A stretch of 64,000 nt of DNA. It comes from Phallusia mammillata. Its lineage: Eukaryota; Chordata; Ascidiacea; Phlebobranchia; Ascidiidae. The translations under genes were made by a program, and so were the position numbers. The stretch spans positions 24,780 to 88,779 of the forward strand of contig QLIY01000313.1 of the NCBI GenBank assembly GCA_003260075.1, written 5' to 3'. Positions 11,113 to 23,639 of the stretch are shown here, in pieces (position 1 is the first letter of the stretch; each line of letters starts with the position of its first letter). Under the pieces are notes generated by a model. It did no database searches and had not been told where the DNA came from. It worked only from the letters and a program-made list of their open reading frames with translations.

Positions 11113-13926
11113 AAAAAACTCAACATCGAAGACAAACACTAACTTACCTAGTATAGAAATTTTTGTGTACACCTGAAGTGATAAACCAAATACTCGTGCA
11201 AATAGGTTTTTGTTTTTGAATTACCAACGTGCTTTCTAAACTTTCGTTTGATGCAGTTATTTGTACATGACATAGTTTGAAATAAGTGATGTATAACGTA
11301 TATAGGAGCTCGCAAAAATGATTGTGTGCAAAGCTATTTAAAACTTAAAACAGTCGGTATCAAGTAGGGCTTGAGCATTTCATTTTAGTGTTGCAGATGA
11401 TTTTAGTCAACACTTAATTGTAGAAGAACCGTTTTGTTATCAAGCAGATGTGTAAGATAGCAAACTGCTTTTGGCTCATTTCTATGCGTTGTGAAACTAT
11501 CAGACACTAATCGTCTTTAATATAAATGAGTGTGGTCCACTCAAGCTTTTTCTCAGAAGTATTCTGAAAAAGTAACTCATAAAGATTCTTCTCAACGTTG
11601 TGTTTTATTACGGATAAAGGAAAAAACGCTAAAAACGCATATCTTTACGGAAGGACAAGCGTGCTCCTACATATTGTAAGACATTTAAGTTTGTTAAGGT
11701 TTTGACGAGGCAACTTCTACCTTGAAGTTTTGGCCAAACTCGCTGGGGTCAATTACAGAAAGTCGCAAAATCATTGAAAATTTCAGCAAACATTTATGTA
11801 TTAAGAATGTAGACAATTGTTAACAAAGTGTATCATTTTCATACACATGTTGAAGAGAAAAATTACAACTTTATTTAGTTTTCAATGACAGCTGTATATC
11901 CAAATGGAATTGGAAGCAAAATGTAAACACAGAAAATGGACATTTTTGCTCTTTCGGCAAACTTTTGTTTTAAACTTTACAGTGTGATACAGTGTGTACA
12001 GCGTCCCATTCCAGACGCTTCTATGAAAATTATGACATACAGCAGAACACATCGTTCTGCCAGCGATAACAACATGTTGTGTCTAGAAACGGAATGACAA
12101 ATCTTTAGAACACTGGCGTAAAAGCGCCCGATAAACTATCTGCTTTAAAAAGTCCGTTTTAACGCTCAACCTAGGATTTACAAATATGATATTTTGGATA
12201 AAGAAATGAATCAGTATCAAGCGAAATCATAAACGTAAACAAGAGTTTGACCATATATCGTGCACAGTTTAGCAAACACTAGATCATCGGGAATTAAACA
12301 TGCAGTGAATGCCACATCACTTGTGGACCTCACTCGATGCTGCTCAAACCGACAGAGCTGGAAAGAAATAAGTGACAACGTCTAACCGCTAAGCGGATGA
12401 CACGTTATATAGATCATCTAGGGCCGGGTTATAAATTCTAAAACACTTTTTCATAATAGTAGTAGTATTAGCGGACCGATGTTTTTGCCCAGCTGGAAAG
12501 ATTTAAGCCGTGGTAGTCGGTTACGTGCGTTTGATGACATGGGTGAGCTTTTTAGATATGCAACCTAAATGCTGCAACTAATGGTGATAGTAAGTTAGTG
12601 ATGGTCTGGTTTGTTGTGTAGCACATGTCCTGCTGCATGTTCACATATAATAACCACGTGACGATAACGTAACTGTCAAGAAAAAAGGTCATTGGCGACA
12701 ATTAAAAATTTAGGTCGTGTATCTCATATAGTGATGATGACAAAACAATTTCCGAGTTAAAGTCAAATACACATGTAACAAATGTCACTTAGAAGTTAAT
12801 TTAAAAATGTATTGCTTCATTTTGCATCGGAGGACTTGCGTTTCATCATTTCGTTTTTTTCGGTTTGTAGCCACACTGTAGCTTGTTGTCGCTGCTTGCG
12901 AGCTTTATAATTACGCTGACTTTCAAAATAGCTATATATTCCCATGAAAGCATCTACTATGAGACGTCTGAAATGTCAGTTATTTTGGAAGAAAAATCTA
13001 GAAAACCAATAATTAATTCTTATTGTATTACATTTTGCTTTCAATTGTCTTCAATTTGGCCCAAATCAGCTGCATTCGAATACCAACGAAAGTTGAATAA
13101 ATCTATTAAACATTTGTGTTTTTGTTTACATTTCCCTGGGAAAATTATTGACAAATGTTTATTACATTTTTCAATTATATTGCGACTTACTTTTTCCAGA
13201 CGACATTGGCGAAAGAATGTAAGCCAAATTACCTCGTTAAAACCCTAAAAACGAGTGTCTTACTGTATGCTGCATGTCACTGCGTATATTGCACCGCTAG
13301 TAGTTGGAAAAACCAAAAATGTTCATATTCAAACTGAGTAATTGTTTACAAGAGATTTTCAAGAAAGTAAAGTTAGGCAATCCAAAATTTAGTGAGATGT
13401 AGGTGTCCAAAGACGCTATGTATACTTTCATTTGCACTTTAAACTGTAAAACGCTTGGAAAATAACCGGAGAATAAACGATATTGTTTGATTTTTACTAT
13501 GGTTCTCATTTGGTTGAACTGTAGAGGAAATTTGATGAATTATTTGTCAGACAATAACTTAACAGTCAGATAACATTTAATGAATGACAATACAAACGAT
13601 CTCACGCTATACTGTTGTTATTCATCAACAGTTTGAAGCCGTTGGAAATACAAAACGCTAGTGAACAACGTTAAATCAAGACACGTTTGTTACAAAAACA
13701 GGCGACCTGATGGAATATTCACACATACTTTGAGAAACGTTGGTTTGAAATATCAGTTAAATGCGATTTAATTGCTAGCTGAAATACCAAGACAAGCACT
13801 AGGTTATTAAAAGAAAGATAGGTCGCAACAGATGCATATCAATTGTGGTGAAACACATGCTATACAGCAAGCTAAAACGTTAACGCATAATGCAAAGTGG
13901 AGTAACACTACGGAATTGTACACTTT
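11113..13926. other. Intergenic with one dispersed repeat
   Basis: 11920-12560 shares ordered blocks with 30850-31340 (AATGTAAACACAGA, GACATACAGCA(G/A)AACAC, AGCGATAACAA, TTTAGAACACTGGC(G/A)TAAAA, CCTAGGATTTA). It is an old dispersed repeat. The 121-codon ORF at 12883-13248 has low-complexity composition and no recognisable domain. No gene called. Confidence 0.55.
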
Positions 13927-13934
13927 ATATATGT

Positions 13935-14255
13935 CTGTGGTTCCCAACCTTTTTTGTTACATTCCTCCCTTCGCCCATTTTCGAACTTCTCATTCCTCCC
14001 CATAAGAAGAAAACCAAATATAACATAAAAAATAATAGCAATTTGAAATAAGCTTATACCTTATAATTACGGATGTCCATTCAGAATCCTTTACCAAAAG
14101 TGAACCGGGTCCAAACTATAATGGACATAATAATGTAAAATCAAAAATATTCTGTAACATTCTCCATGTAATTTTTTGCAGTTTTTATGAAATTCCTCCC
14201 CTGAACTCATAAAATTCCTCTCTTGAGAGGAATTCCTAACCGGTTGGAACCACTG
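13935..14255. mobile_element. hAT-type MITE, termini CTGTGGTTCC...GGAACCACTG
   Basis: Terminal inverted repeats (TGGTTCC/GGAACCA with flanking similarity) are bounded by ATATATGT (13927-13934) and ACATATGT (14256-14263), a target duplication with one mismatch. The interior carries repeated ATTCCTCCC motifs. A truncated relative lies at 41563-41655. Confidence 0.82.
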
Positions 14256-14263
14256 ACATATGT

Positions 14264-15487
14264 ACTGAAAAGTAATCGGTCAGAAATTCCTAAATAAAAA
14301 CGAAATATTGTTGCAATTTTAAAAGCGAGAAAGATTCGCGAAAACGGAACGGTGCTGAGTTTAAGCCAAACATAGAGCGTTACGTGTAACTCAATGACTT
14401 ACCTTACAACCTTTCTAGTCGAAACTGTACAATGGACAAAAGCGCATTATAATATCCCAAAATAGGAAAGGGTTATGAGCATTTATGTCGTCGTGTAACT
14501 ATATGCCGTAACCAAGTTCTTGTGATCGAATGACTTAAATGCTGTGTTAGTTGACGCATCAACATGTTCTACTTAAAGGCTGCAGTACAGAAACAGTAAG
14601 TAGTGGAATAATATGAGTGGCCAGGCCTGTGAACTACACAAAAAAACAGAACAACAGTATAGGAAGAAAATCCAATAGGAATAGAAATAAAGCCTCAGTC
14701 AAAAACATATAAACGTTCTGACACAAACGATAGATAGAAGTAAAAGAACGAGGGGCGTCAAGTATTTATAATTAACGACTAATGTCATAACGGTACACAA
14801 TGTAACGCTATGTACTGTACCATATACTTTATGCGCCTTTATGTTCTTTCGTAGTTGTTTATCAAATATAATGTCTTAATTTTGAAGTTCAATTGCAGTA
14901 ATGATAAAAAAACAACTTGGAAGAAAAAAATGTACTGAGTACGTCAACGCTTCTTTTCCTCTTCTACTTTTTGAAGGAAATTTTTCTTGCGGTAATCTGC
15001 ATTGATAATATACTCTAATATGTGATTAGACTCTAATCAGAAAACAAAGTATATTTGATGTTATCACATGTCCATACATGCAAATGTCACTTTTTCTGTA
15101 TCGTGATAAAAATGGGCCACAAACCATTTTTACTACACTAACACGAAAATAGGGATAGTATGATGCACGGCAAATAGTAATAATAATATTTATATTTTCT
15201 CATACTTGCCCTCATGTTTGAAGTCAAAGTGGACTGAATGAACACTGACAGGTGTTACTATTTTGCTTGACAAAAAAGAGCAAAAAGTGACAATGTAACT
15301 TACATATTTCCCAATGTGGTAACCTCCCTTTCTTTCTTCCACCTTTTCCACTTCTTTTGGTGAATGTTGCTCTTGTCTGAACTGGGCAACTGCGTTATAT
15401 ATGTTATGACGTGTTCAACTGATGCAAAATAAGGTTTTTCGCATCTTTATGTGAATTGGAAAAAATAAGCGTTGTTGTATAAAATAC
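14264..15487. other. Intergenic, no gene seen
   Basis: AT-rich, no credible ORF or RNA gene. It lies downstream of the 3' end of the minus-strand NLR-like gene. Confidence 0.5.
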
Positions 15488-18400
15488 TTATTTATTGAAC
15501 TCAATTAGCTTTAAACAAAAAAGCATTGCTTTCATTAAGTTACTTGGTGAGTCAGGTTCATCTCTTGATGTTCCAGGTACGTCTTTTGATGTTCCAGGTA
15601 CGTCTCTTGATGTTCCAGATACATCCCTCGATGTGTCAGGAACCTGCTACACAATATGCAACAAAGTTAGTAGCCCAACAATGCATAGGCTGATTCGAAT
15701 GTAATAATTGTATACACTTCAAGTTTTTCCAGAAGTTTTATCAAATATCAATTTCAATTGTAATTTTAAAATGATGTGCTTTTGCTTACACTGTGCAAAT
15801 GTCGGTTTAGCACAAACCGCTTGTATAAGTCAAATATACCGATAAATCTTTGTTTGAAATATTGTAGCTAAACAAACAATTCTTCGACAATAAAGTTTAA
15901 AACAAGCCAGCTGATGTGTAAGCTATTGTGATACTAGGCTATATGTTTTTTGGCAATTCACAATTATCCCTAATCCCTAAACTTATATGCACACACACAA
16001 CAACAGAAACTAATTATTCTTTAATTTTTTTATTTACCTGCAACTCTTCGTCTGTTGATGGCAAGTCACCTGTAATAAAAACAACATAATTTATGTTGCA
16101 TGTACCCTCACAAATTTAGCAATATTTGGTACAGATTTGCATAATCAATGTAAAAACAAATTTAACGACTTTTAAGTTTCGTTGTAATGTATCAAGCAAA
16201 AAGGTTTTGTGAATGAAAGGTAAAATTGGCAGGCACTTTGCAATAAAGTAAGTAAGCTTTAAAGAACTATACCAAACTCCGACGAAAGAGATGGCATCTG
16301 TTGTAGATCTCCTCCTGTAGTGTTCATGACCGTGTTTGTAAATGTGCTGTCTTTGATATTCACATCTATACATATGGTAAATCAAAAACAAATATTAGAA
16401 GCCTAAAACAATGTTTCTACTGATTGAGTGTCCAGGTGTTTGTCCATCTTGTTCCGCAAATGGGTTCATGATAACGTCTGTTTCTAAAACAAGTTTTTCG
16501 TCGGAGGTAATTACGAATTTGTATGTACTATCAGTGGCATCGCAGCTGGTTTGTATAAGTTGTGTTTGTTTTTGAATATCCGGCGTTGAATCAAGTGTTA
16601 TCAATTCGAACGATTTTGGTTGGCATTCAATGCCCGTTGGACATCGAATCTCTAACTTTGCCGCCTCTGACCTAAAGTTAAAATTATGTAACAAATACCG
16701 CAAAAAATCGCGTAAAAGTCCACTAACTTGGTTTGAAACCACACTCTTCCCTCAAAGTGATTGAAACACCGTGCAGTTTCATCTCTTATAAAAATATTTA
16801 ATTTTCGTTTTTTGTGGTCATTGGAGAGAAACTTGTCCAGTTTACAATCGAAATACATTTTCTTTGTCGGAAGCAATGTGCCCAAGAAGTTAACCACGTA
16901 CCTATTGCAAAATAGAACTTAGCAGATAGAATGTTATAACGCATCAAAACTTGCCTGGCAAATCGAGTGATGTAAAAAGTGAGACTCAAAGTGCCGTAGA
17001 TAATACGGGTTTTGAAGGTTTCCCATGTTGAATTATCCGTGCTTATCATCACCTTTATAAAACAAATGAAAACTTTTTCAGGCAAGGTCGTCGAAAAAAC
17101 ATACACGTTACTTACTTCAACATCTTCTTGATTTTCTACTTCGGCGCAGATTGAGACAGTGACAGGAACAGGTTTATTTAATTCTAAGCCATGTGGTTCT
17201 AATTGAAGCATTGGACTCAGATGGTCCTAAAAAAAGCAAACATAAAAAATCTTGGTGTTTCAACTTTCAGCACACCTTGTTTACCTTTTCGCCCTCTTTA
17301 CCATAGCAAGAGGTCATATTGACTGTTGTCGGTTGGTTCAATGCGTCGTGTGGCAAGTCAAGAGTACATCCACTAATTTCAAGTTTAGCTCCATCGGATG
17401 AAACAACTGATGACTTAGTGTCGACCAAGTTGTATTTGTTCTAACAAATTTAAATAGGTCATTCCAATGTGATATGTTTCATACGTAACATTAGACAAAG
17501 AACTGATTGATTTAAAGACAATCGAAAGCAACAATGGTACTAGTGATTGCAACTAATATAAGATCATAACTTGAAGTCTTTTTTGGCAGGAGCGTACCAC
17601 ACGTCCTCTGAATGAAAGACAGTCTCTCAAATAGCGTTAAAATGATGAAAAGTTTTCGTTCGTACTTTGCCTGTTTGACCGATTCCAATATATCATTTTA
17701 GTACAGTCAAAATTCACAAAAACAAAGCATGAAAAGATGTTGACACATCAACGGTCTGCAGCCACAAAATCCCTAATATGATTTGTCGTAAATGTTCAGT
17801 ACAAACATAACATATTCCACCCAATTTAGTGCAAAAAAAGAACACACTGATTGGGTAGAATATGTTATTCGGATGTTTTTACACGAACAGTTTGTAATCG
17901 TGTTTTTATGTAAATATTATATTGCAGTTCTCTTTGACTAACAAAAAGCGTAAACAATTAAACCATGCGCGGACAAAGGTAATGGATGTGAAAATGCTTA
18001 CAGTCGTTTCCCGAAGCTGCATTTTGAAAGCTGCAATTTTATATACATCTTCGGGGAGCCCCCAGGCAGTTTCGTAACGGTGGAGATCCTCAATTTTGCA
18101 AAGACAATTGGCAAAGTGCTCAGCACCATTTTTTTCAAACGTATTTCCATCCAATGCAATATATTTCATCTAAGCATTTAAAAACGTATTTGTTTTTGTA
18201 AGTAGGGAGCTCAGAAAACAACAAAGATACTGTACAAACGGAATTAAAGTAAACCACCATGAGTGTAATGTATTGCAATTGACAGTTAGCATATAATCGA
18301 ACTTTTATTGAACAACAAAAAGGAAAAAAGGGGTTATTTTATCCAAACAATTATTAACGCTTACGGGATAAGCCAATCGAATATTATAAAACCTATTCTT

Positions 18401-21400
18401 AGTTCGTGCACAAGTTCTTGTCGGGTTAAGACTCACTGGTAATGGCCTTTTGATAACGGCAGATGACAACTTGTCTATTCCATCATCTGTAATTCCACAT
18501 TCTGTTACATCGAGTTCATCAATATCATGAATGCAGGTAGCTAAATGTCTCGCTCCGTCGTTTCCTATTTGATTCCACATGAGACACAATTTTTTCATCT
18601 GAAAGTAACTGTAGTGAATGAAAACTAATTTGTAAAATTTGTTATGCATCCACGGCGGTAGCAAAGCGTTTGAAAGTCGAAACAGCAACTATTCAAAATT
18701 CATCAAAATCAAATATGTACAAACAACTAACAAAGTTTATTCTTACCGGCTTTGACAGTTTTTCGATTGCTGATGACAATGCTCTTGTACCAACACTGGT
18801 AATTTTACACGACCACAAATGAAGTTTGTCAATATTATGTATGCAAGATGCTAATGCTTCTGCTCCATCATCACCGATTGTAATAAACTCGAACGCTAAT
18901 TGTTTCATCTGCACATTTACAAAGTTACAGGTTTATTTATCCAGCATTCATCTTAGTGCTTTTTGTAATTTTTTGAAAGAACCCAACTTCAAATTATTTG
19001 CGCCTATTCCTTAAAGAGCTGTGGATTTTTAAATGATTATGTTGGCTAATTAAGTTAATTTTACATGTTATAGGGCATATTTCAATAAAGTATAACAATT
19101 GACATCAGATTTGTCATTTCATTAATCATCAGAATACACTTAAAACATCGAATTGTAAACGGTCGTTCCTTTCACTTTGGTAAAATGTTTGCTTGAGGGG
19201 CAGCCTAATCATTACGTGTTGTGAAACAAATTGAAATAGGAACATCGATTTTTCAACAGAGGTTTGGCGGTAAGAGGGTTTACAATTCAATTAATGGTAA
19301 AAACTGTAAAGCATTTGCAGATATATAAAATAAACTCGTACTGGTTCGACCGTTTTCCGATGGCTGCGAACAATTCTTCAATACTAATGCTCGTGATGCC
19401 ACATTTGAGAAGTTGAAAGTGGTTAATATTATGCATGCAAGTTGCTGATGCGTTTGATTAGTCTATCTTGAATTTTTTCATCTCAAAGAAATTGTAGTGA
19501 ATGAAATTTTTAAAATTGAAACCGTATTCACCCTGACAGCAAAGCGTTTAAAGGTCGAAAAAGCAACAATTTAAAATTTTCAAATTTGAACCAAATTTCG
19601 GAAAATCAATTATGTACAAACAACTATACAAAGTTTATTCTTACCGACTTTGACAGTTTTCCCCCCCCCCCGATTGCTGATGACAATGCTCTTGTACCAA
19701 CACTGGTAATTTTACACGAGCAAAGATGGAGTTCGTCAATATTGTGTATGCAGGTTGCTAATGCTGCTGCTCCATCATCACCGATTGGAATAAACTCGAA
19801 CGCTAATTTTTTCATCTGTGCGTTTACAAAGTTACAGATTTATTGATCCAGCATTCATTATAGAGCTTTTTGTAATTTTTTGAAAGAACCCAGCTTCAAA
19901 TTATTTGCGCCTATGCCTAAAGAGTAGTGGATTTTTAAGTGATTCTGTTGGCTAATCCAGTTACTTTTATGTGTCTTAGGGCATATTTTACTGGAGTATA
20001 ACAATTGATATAGCAGGAAAATCATTTCTACATTCATCAGAATACATTTGAAACATCGAATTGTAAACGGTCGTTCCTTTCACTTCGGTAAAATGTTTCC
20101 TTGAGGGAAAGCCTAATCATTACGTGTTGTGAAACATATAGAAATAGGAACATCGATTTTTCAATAGATGATTTGCGGTAAGAGAGTTTACAATTCATTT
20201 AATGGTAAAAACTTTAAAGCATTTGCAGATATATAAAATAAACTCGTACTGGGTTCGACCGTTTTCCGATGGCTGCGAACAATGCTTCCATCCCAATGCT
20301 CGTGATTTCACATTAGATAAGTTTAAACGGTTCATATTATGCATGCAAGTTCCTAATGCGGTTGCTTTATTTACCTTGATTTGATTATATTGAAGAAATA
20401 TTTTTTTCAACAAGAAACAATTCCAAAATTAGATATGCATTTTATAAACATTACTGTCATAGTCGGACCAAGCTTTAGACTTTAGAGGACCCATTACTGG
20501 ACGTTTCAAAGATTGTATTTACCACATTGTTTCAAACTAAATTTAGAAATACAGTTCAACAAGCGAAATAATTTTTCGTGATAATAATTATGTTTTTTGC
20601 TTACTGGCTTTTCTAAGCAACAAATTCCATCAGCGAGATGTTGAAAGCCGTTTGTTTCGATTTTACAAGACCAAAAACTTAGACTGTCTAAATGATGTAG
20701 ACATTGGGTCAAGATGCTCAACGATCCTTTGGGCTACATGAAATCACAAAATAAATGAAATAAACAACCTTTTTCTATGTATAGGCTGACATTTGTTTAA
20801 TGTGGTTGAGTGCTGTGTTCACAAGGTTGTGGGTGCTATTACCAACCCAGTAGCCTGTTTTATTGAGCATGAAACTTAACTTATGAGGCATTGCTCTATC
20901 CCCAGTAGTTACCAATCGGTTGAAATTTAAATCCCAAACTGCCCACTTCGAAAACAAGTAAGCCCTAAACTTATAATGGTTTAACGAACTTGCAAAAAAA
21001 CTAGCTGCTCTTTGTGAGCATAACACGTTCAGGTCTTTTCCACCCACCCAGGATACAAATGTAACAAACAAACAAACAAAAAACTCAGTTTGAATCTAGT
21101 AGCAAAATCACATGGTAAGATGACACACATTGCTTGGGAATTAAAATACCCCAAAAAGTATGTTAACAACACGTTTTGGAAGTAAAATACCTATATTCGT
21201 TTTTGTATAATATACAGGAAAAAAACACATAACAAAACAACATGTGTACATACCAGATTAACGTGCGAGAAATGTAAGCCATGAGTTGTTGTTGACTGAC
21301 AAGCCAAGGTCGTCAAACCTGCCATCGCTGATGCCGGGACGACAATTTTGCAACTTGATGCGTTTGTACCAACTTCAATGCTCTCTGGCAACCCACCGGC

Positions 21401-22992
21401 TATTACTTCAGCAATTTGGTCGTTTTGCGCTTCGTACACCCATGTATACATCATTTCATTGTTGTTGGATGTAAAAGATTTGACGAAATTACAAAGCAGA
21501 GTTTTCAACATCTCAGTTCTTTCGGCCAAGATTTCAGTCTTGAGTAGACTATGAAGTTGCCGTTGAATTTTTGGATTAAGAAAACCGAACAAATATCGGA
21601 GGACTTCAGAATGAAGTTGTTCTACGAAATCGTCTAGTTGTTGTTTTGACATAAAAACTGCAGCATAAAATGCTGCGAAATAAAATTTCCAGACGCTATG
21701 AGTAAAAGAATGTTTCAATATATCAAACTGAAAGTTTGCTGTCTTGTCATTAAACGTTGACATAAACATTGGCAAATTCCTATGTAGAGGATCAGACTCG
21801 GACTGCGCGCATGTTTGGTTCCATGCTAAACGTGCAGTTCCTTCAAAGTCAAAAACGTCATCTTTCTCCTTTGCAAACATGGTCATCATTGTTGTTAATA
21901 TTTCTGTCTCTGTCCTGAAATCACTCTCTGGGTTTTTAAAAATTACATAAATAATGATTCTGCGCATGTACTCGTCATCACAAGCTTCAAGTAAAACTGG
22001 ATGTTCTTCTAAATACCCGTAAACTTTCTCCCAGTTTTCGCCGCAAATTTCACGACAAATTTCTGAAAATAAAAGTGTAATCAAAAACAATCCCAATGTT
22101 ATGAATCTACTAAATGTACTTAAAGGAGGGTTGCTCTTTTAAACAGACGACAAGAAAAAGCTATTTGTGATTTGGTAACATTTCGTTTGCCCACAAACGT
22201 CCACAAAACTATTGGTTGGATATGCAAAATCGATCCTTGCATATGGCAACAGCAAAAATCTATATCACAACTACCTATGTGAAGCATGACAGAATTATAT
22301 AAAACTTAGTTATTAAACAAACTTACGTTGGATGAGAGATTTATCGAAACCGGTTGACGTACCAGCCTACACAACAAATAACTCATTAAACCAAGAAAAT
22401 CAACACATGAACTGCATAACTGTGAAAATTTCACACAATGTTATATCAACATCAAAATTTAAGATAAAAATTATAAAAGATCACAAAATATTGCACTTTA
22501 AAATCGCGACAAAAGCTCTATTTTTTGTCATTCTTAAACATATCGCACATTAAAAAACATTTTTTGTCACTTTTGCACAGATAGTCGTTTTGACCCGACT
22601 AAAGGTGTTTTGAAAGGTCCACCAAAAAACTGGGCTAATCAACCAATTTAGAAACACATTAGTCCACTCCCAATCGTTATATTTATACTCAGTCTCAGCA
22701 CATGGTAAAACCAGTCCCTACTTTTTCCACACGTGAAGGAAAGTTGCCAATTAGCACATCTTATTACTACTCTATTACAATTATTAATAAAATTATTTGT
22801 CCCAAAACCAACAACAAATGAAACAAACAAACCACGCAAAAGAATTGTGCCTACCGAAGTGGGACTTGTACCGGCGCTGAACTGAGAACCGCATATTTCC
22901 GATCTAATCTTAGTTCGTTCAACCACTGCTCTTTCATGACGTTCGTTTGTTTCGTCCATTTCTGGCTTTTGTAAAATGCCTATTTCTGGTCT
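15488..22992 (-). CDS. NLR-like protein: HD1/winged-helix region, LRRs, ZU5-UPA, acidic tail
   Basis: Minus-strand exons with matching splice phases: 22992-22855, 22365-22326, 22062-21254, 20733-20605, 19815-19645, 18908-18747, 18598-18437, 18169-18002, 17440-17285, 17226-17116, 17052-16955, 16901-16728, 16671-16421, 16365-16273, 16069-16038 and 15646-15488 (about 950 codons; the 5' end is uncertain). Exons 2-3 resemble the helical HD1/winged-helix part after a NACHT ATPase (GFDKSLIQ, YLEEHPVLLEAC). Phase-0 exons of 43-57 codons are ribonuclease-inhibitor-type LRRs (LHLWSCKITSVGTRALSSAI). 17440-16955 is ZU5 (LSPMLQLEPHGLELNKPV; ISTDNSTWE) and 16901-16421 is UPA-like. The tail repeats DVPGTS(R/K). 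One intron is GC-AG (donor 16954). The ZU5 end reads ITRFARY where self-cleaving relatives have HFS, so autoproteolysis looks absent. No Walker A motif was found. Probably a cytosolic sensor or adaptor; the LRR-then-ZU5-UPA order recalls NLRP1. Confidence 0.78.
19345..19484 (-). pseudogene. Decayed LRR exon
   Basis: Matches the second exon of the duplicated unit (TGTGGCATCACGAGCATTAG... and the GCAGCCATCGGAAAACGGTC end), but the reading frame is interrupted. It is probably skipped. Confidence 0.6.
19661..19671. other. C-tract inside an LRR exon, net +9 nt
   Basis: The sister exon reads TTTTTCGATTG here; this copy reads TTTT, eleven C, GATTG. The net change is exactly three codons (Gly run), so the frame survives. 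It could be an assembly placeholder like the other tracts, and the true sequence may simply match the sister exon. Confidence 0.6.
20254..20406 (-). pseudogene. Decayed LRR exon with frameshift
   Basis: Begins LKKIFLQYNQI like the neighbouring LRR exons, but a frameshift after RLNLSN puts the GAAATCACGAGCATTGGGAT segment out of frame. The expected CAG acceptor reads TTG. I left it out of the gene model. Confidence 0.62.
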
Positions 22993-23321
22993 AAACAAAG
23001 CATATGACAGTTGGTTAGGTAATCCAATTGTTTACGTCTAACCGATAAATTTAAAAAATAGTGTTACAACAATTCTTATTTGGACAATGTGCGTGTTTGT
23101 CTATGGAAAAAATTAAAATTCAAGCATTGTTATCAACTGTTTAGGTCACAAATTTGGTGCCAGTGTACGTACCAACGCCATAATGGATGAAAATCTTACA
23201 GATATATATTTTATTTTAGCAAAGAAGAAATTAAATTTTCTGCCTATTAGCGATGAAACAACTGCAACTTAAGTTTTAACGACCAAAAATTATCACTCAT
23301 GGGATTGCAAAAATTCTTGAG
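22993..23321. other. Sequence upstream of the first recognised NLR-like exon
   Basis: An upstream exon is required because the 22992 exon begins in phase 2 after a TTTGTTTAG acceptor, but I could not identify it here. Further upstream the 23322-28653 insertion intervenes. Confidence 0.4.
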
Positions 23322-23639
23322 CAGTGGTTCTCAACCTGTGGTATGCCGGAGCATATAATTTGTTACGCGAGTAGCTTTTTGTGAAATCAAGTTCTATAGT
23401 CAAAACATGAAACGCAACTTAACTGACTCAACTGATTTCGGGAGAAACTATAGTGTCTTGAACATTATTTTGGAATTGCTAACATCACTGGTTCCGGAAA
23501 TAAGCTGTCATAGCAGCATTTTACTAAGCAGCATTTTATCGACAACGGAAATCCTACTACAGCGATTCAGACGCAAGAGTACAGTGCCAGTGTGAATTCT
23601 GCGATCGTATACCTGAATGTGGTTCCAGTTGTTGTGTGA

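Larger units (their letters stand above)
18620..20470 (-). repeat. Tandem duplication of an LRR-exon unit (about 0.9 kb)
   Basis: About 18620-19500 and 19500-20410 align end to end: LRR exon, intron with GCATATTT and CATCGAATTGTAAACGGTCGTTCC blocks, then a second LRR exon. They carry regular substitutions, as in a true duplication rather than alleles. Each unit adds one intact phase-0 LRR exon and one decayed exon, so the gene grows by LRR units. Confidence 0.75.

Noticed and set aside
12883-13248. 121-codon ORF
   Set aside because: No domain, no signal, composition like the AT-rich surroundings, no splice partner.
15495-15704. Plus-strand 69-codon ORF with repeated DVPGTS-like motif
   Set aside because: It is antisense to the last exon of the NLR-like gene, which joins its upstream exon in phase on the minus strand.
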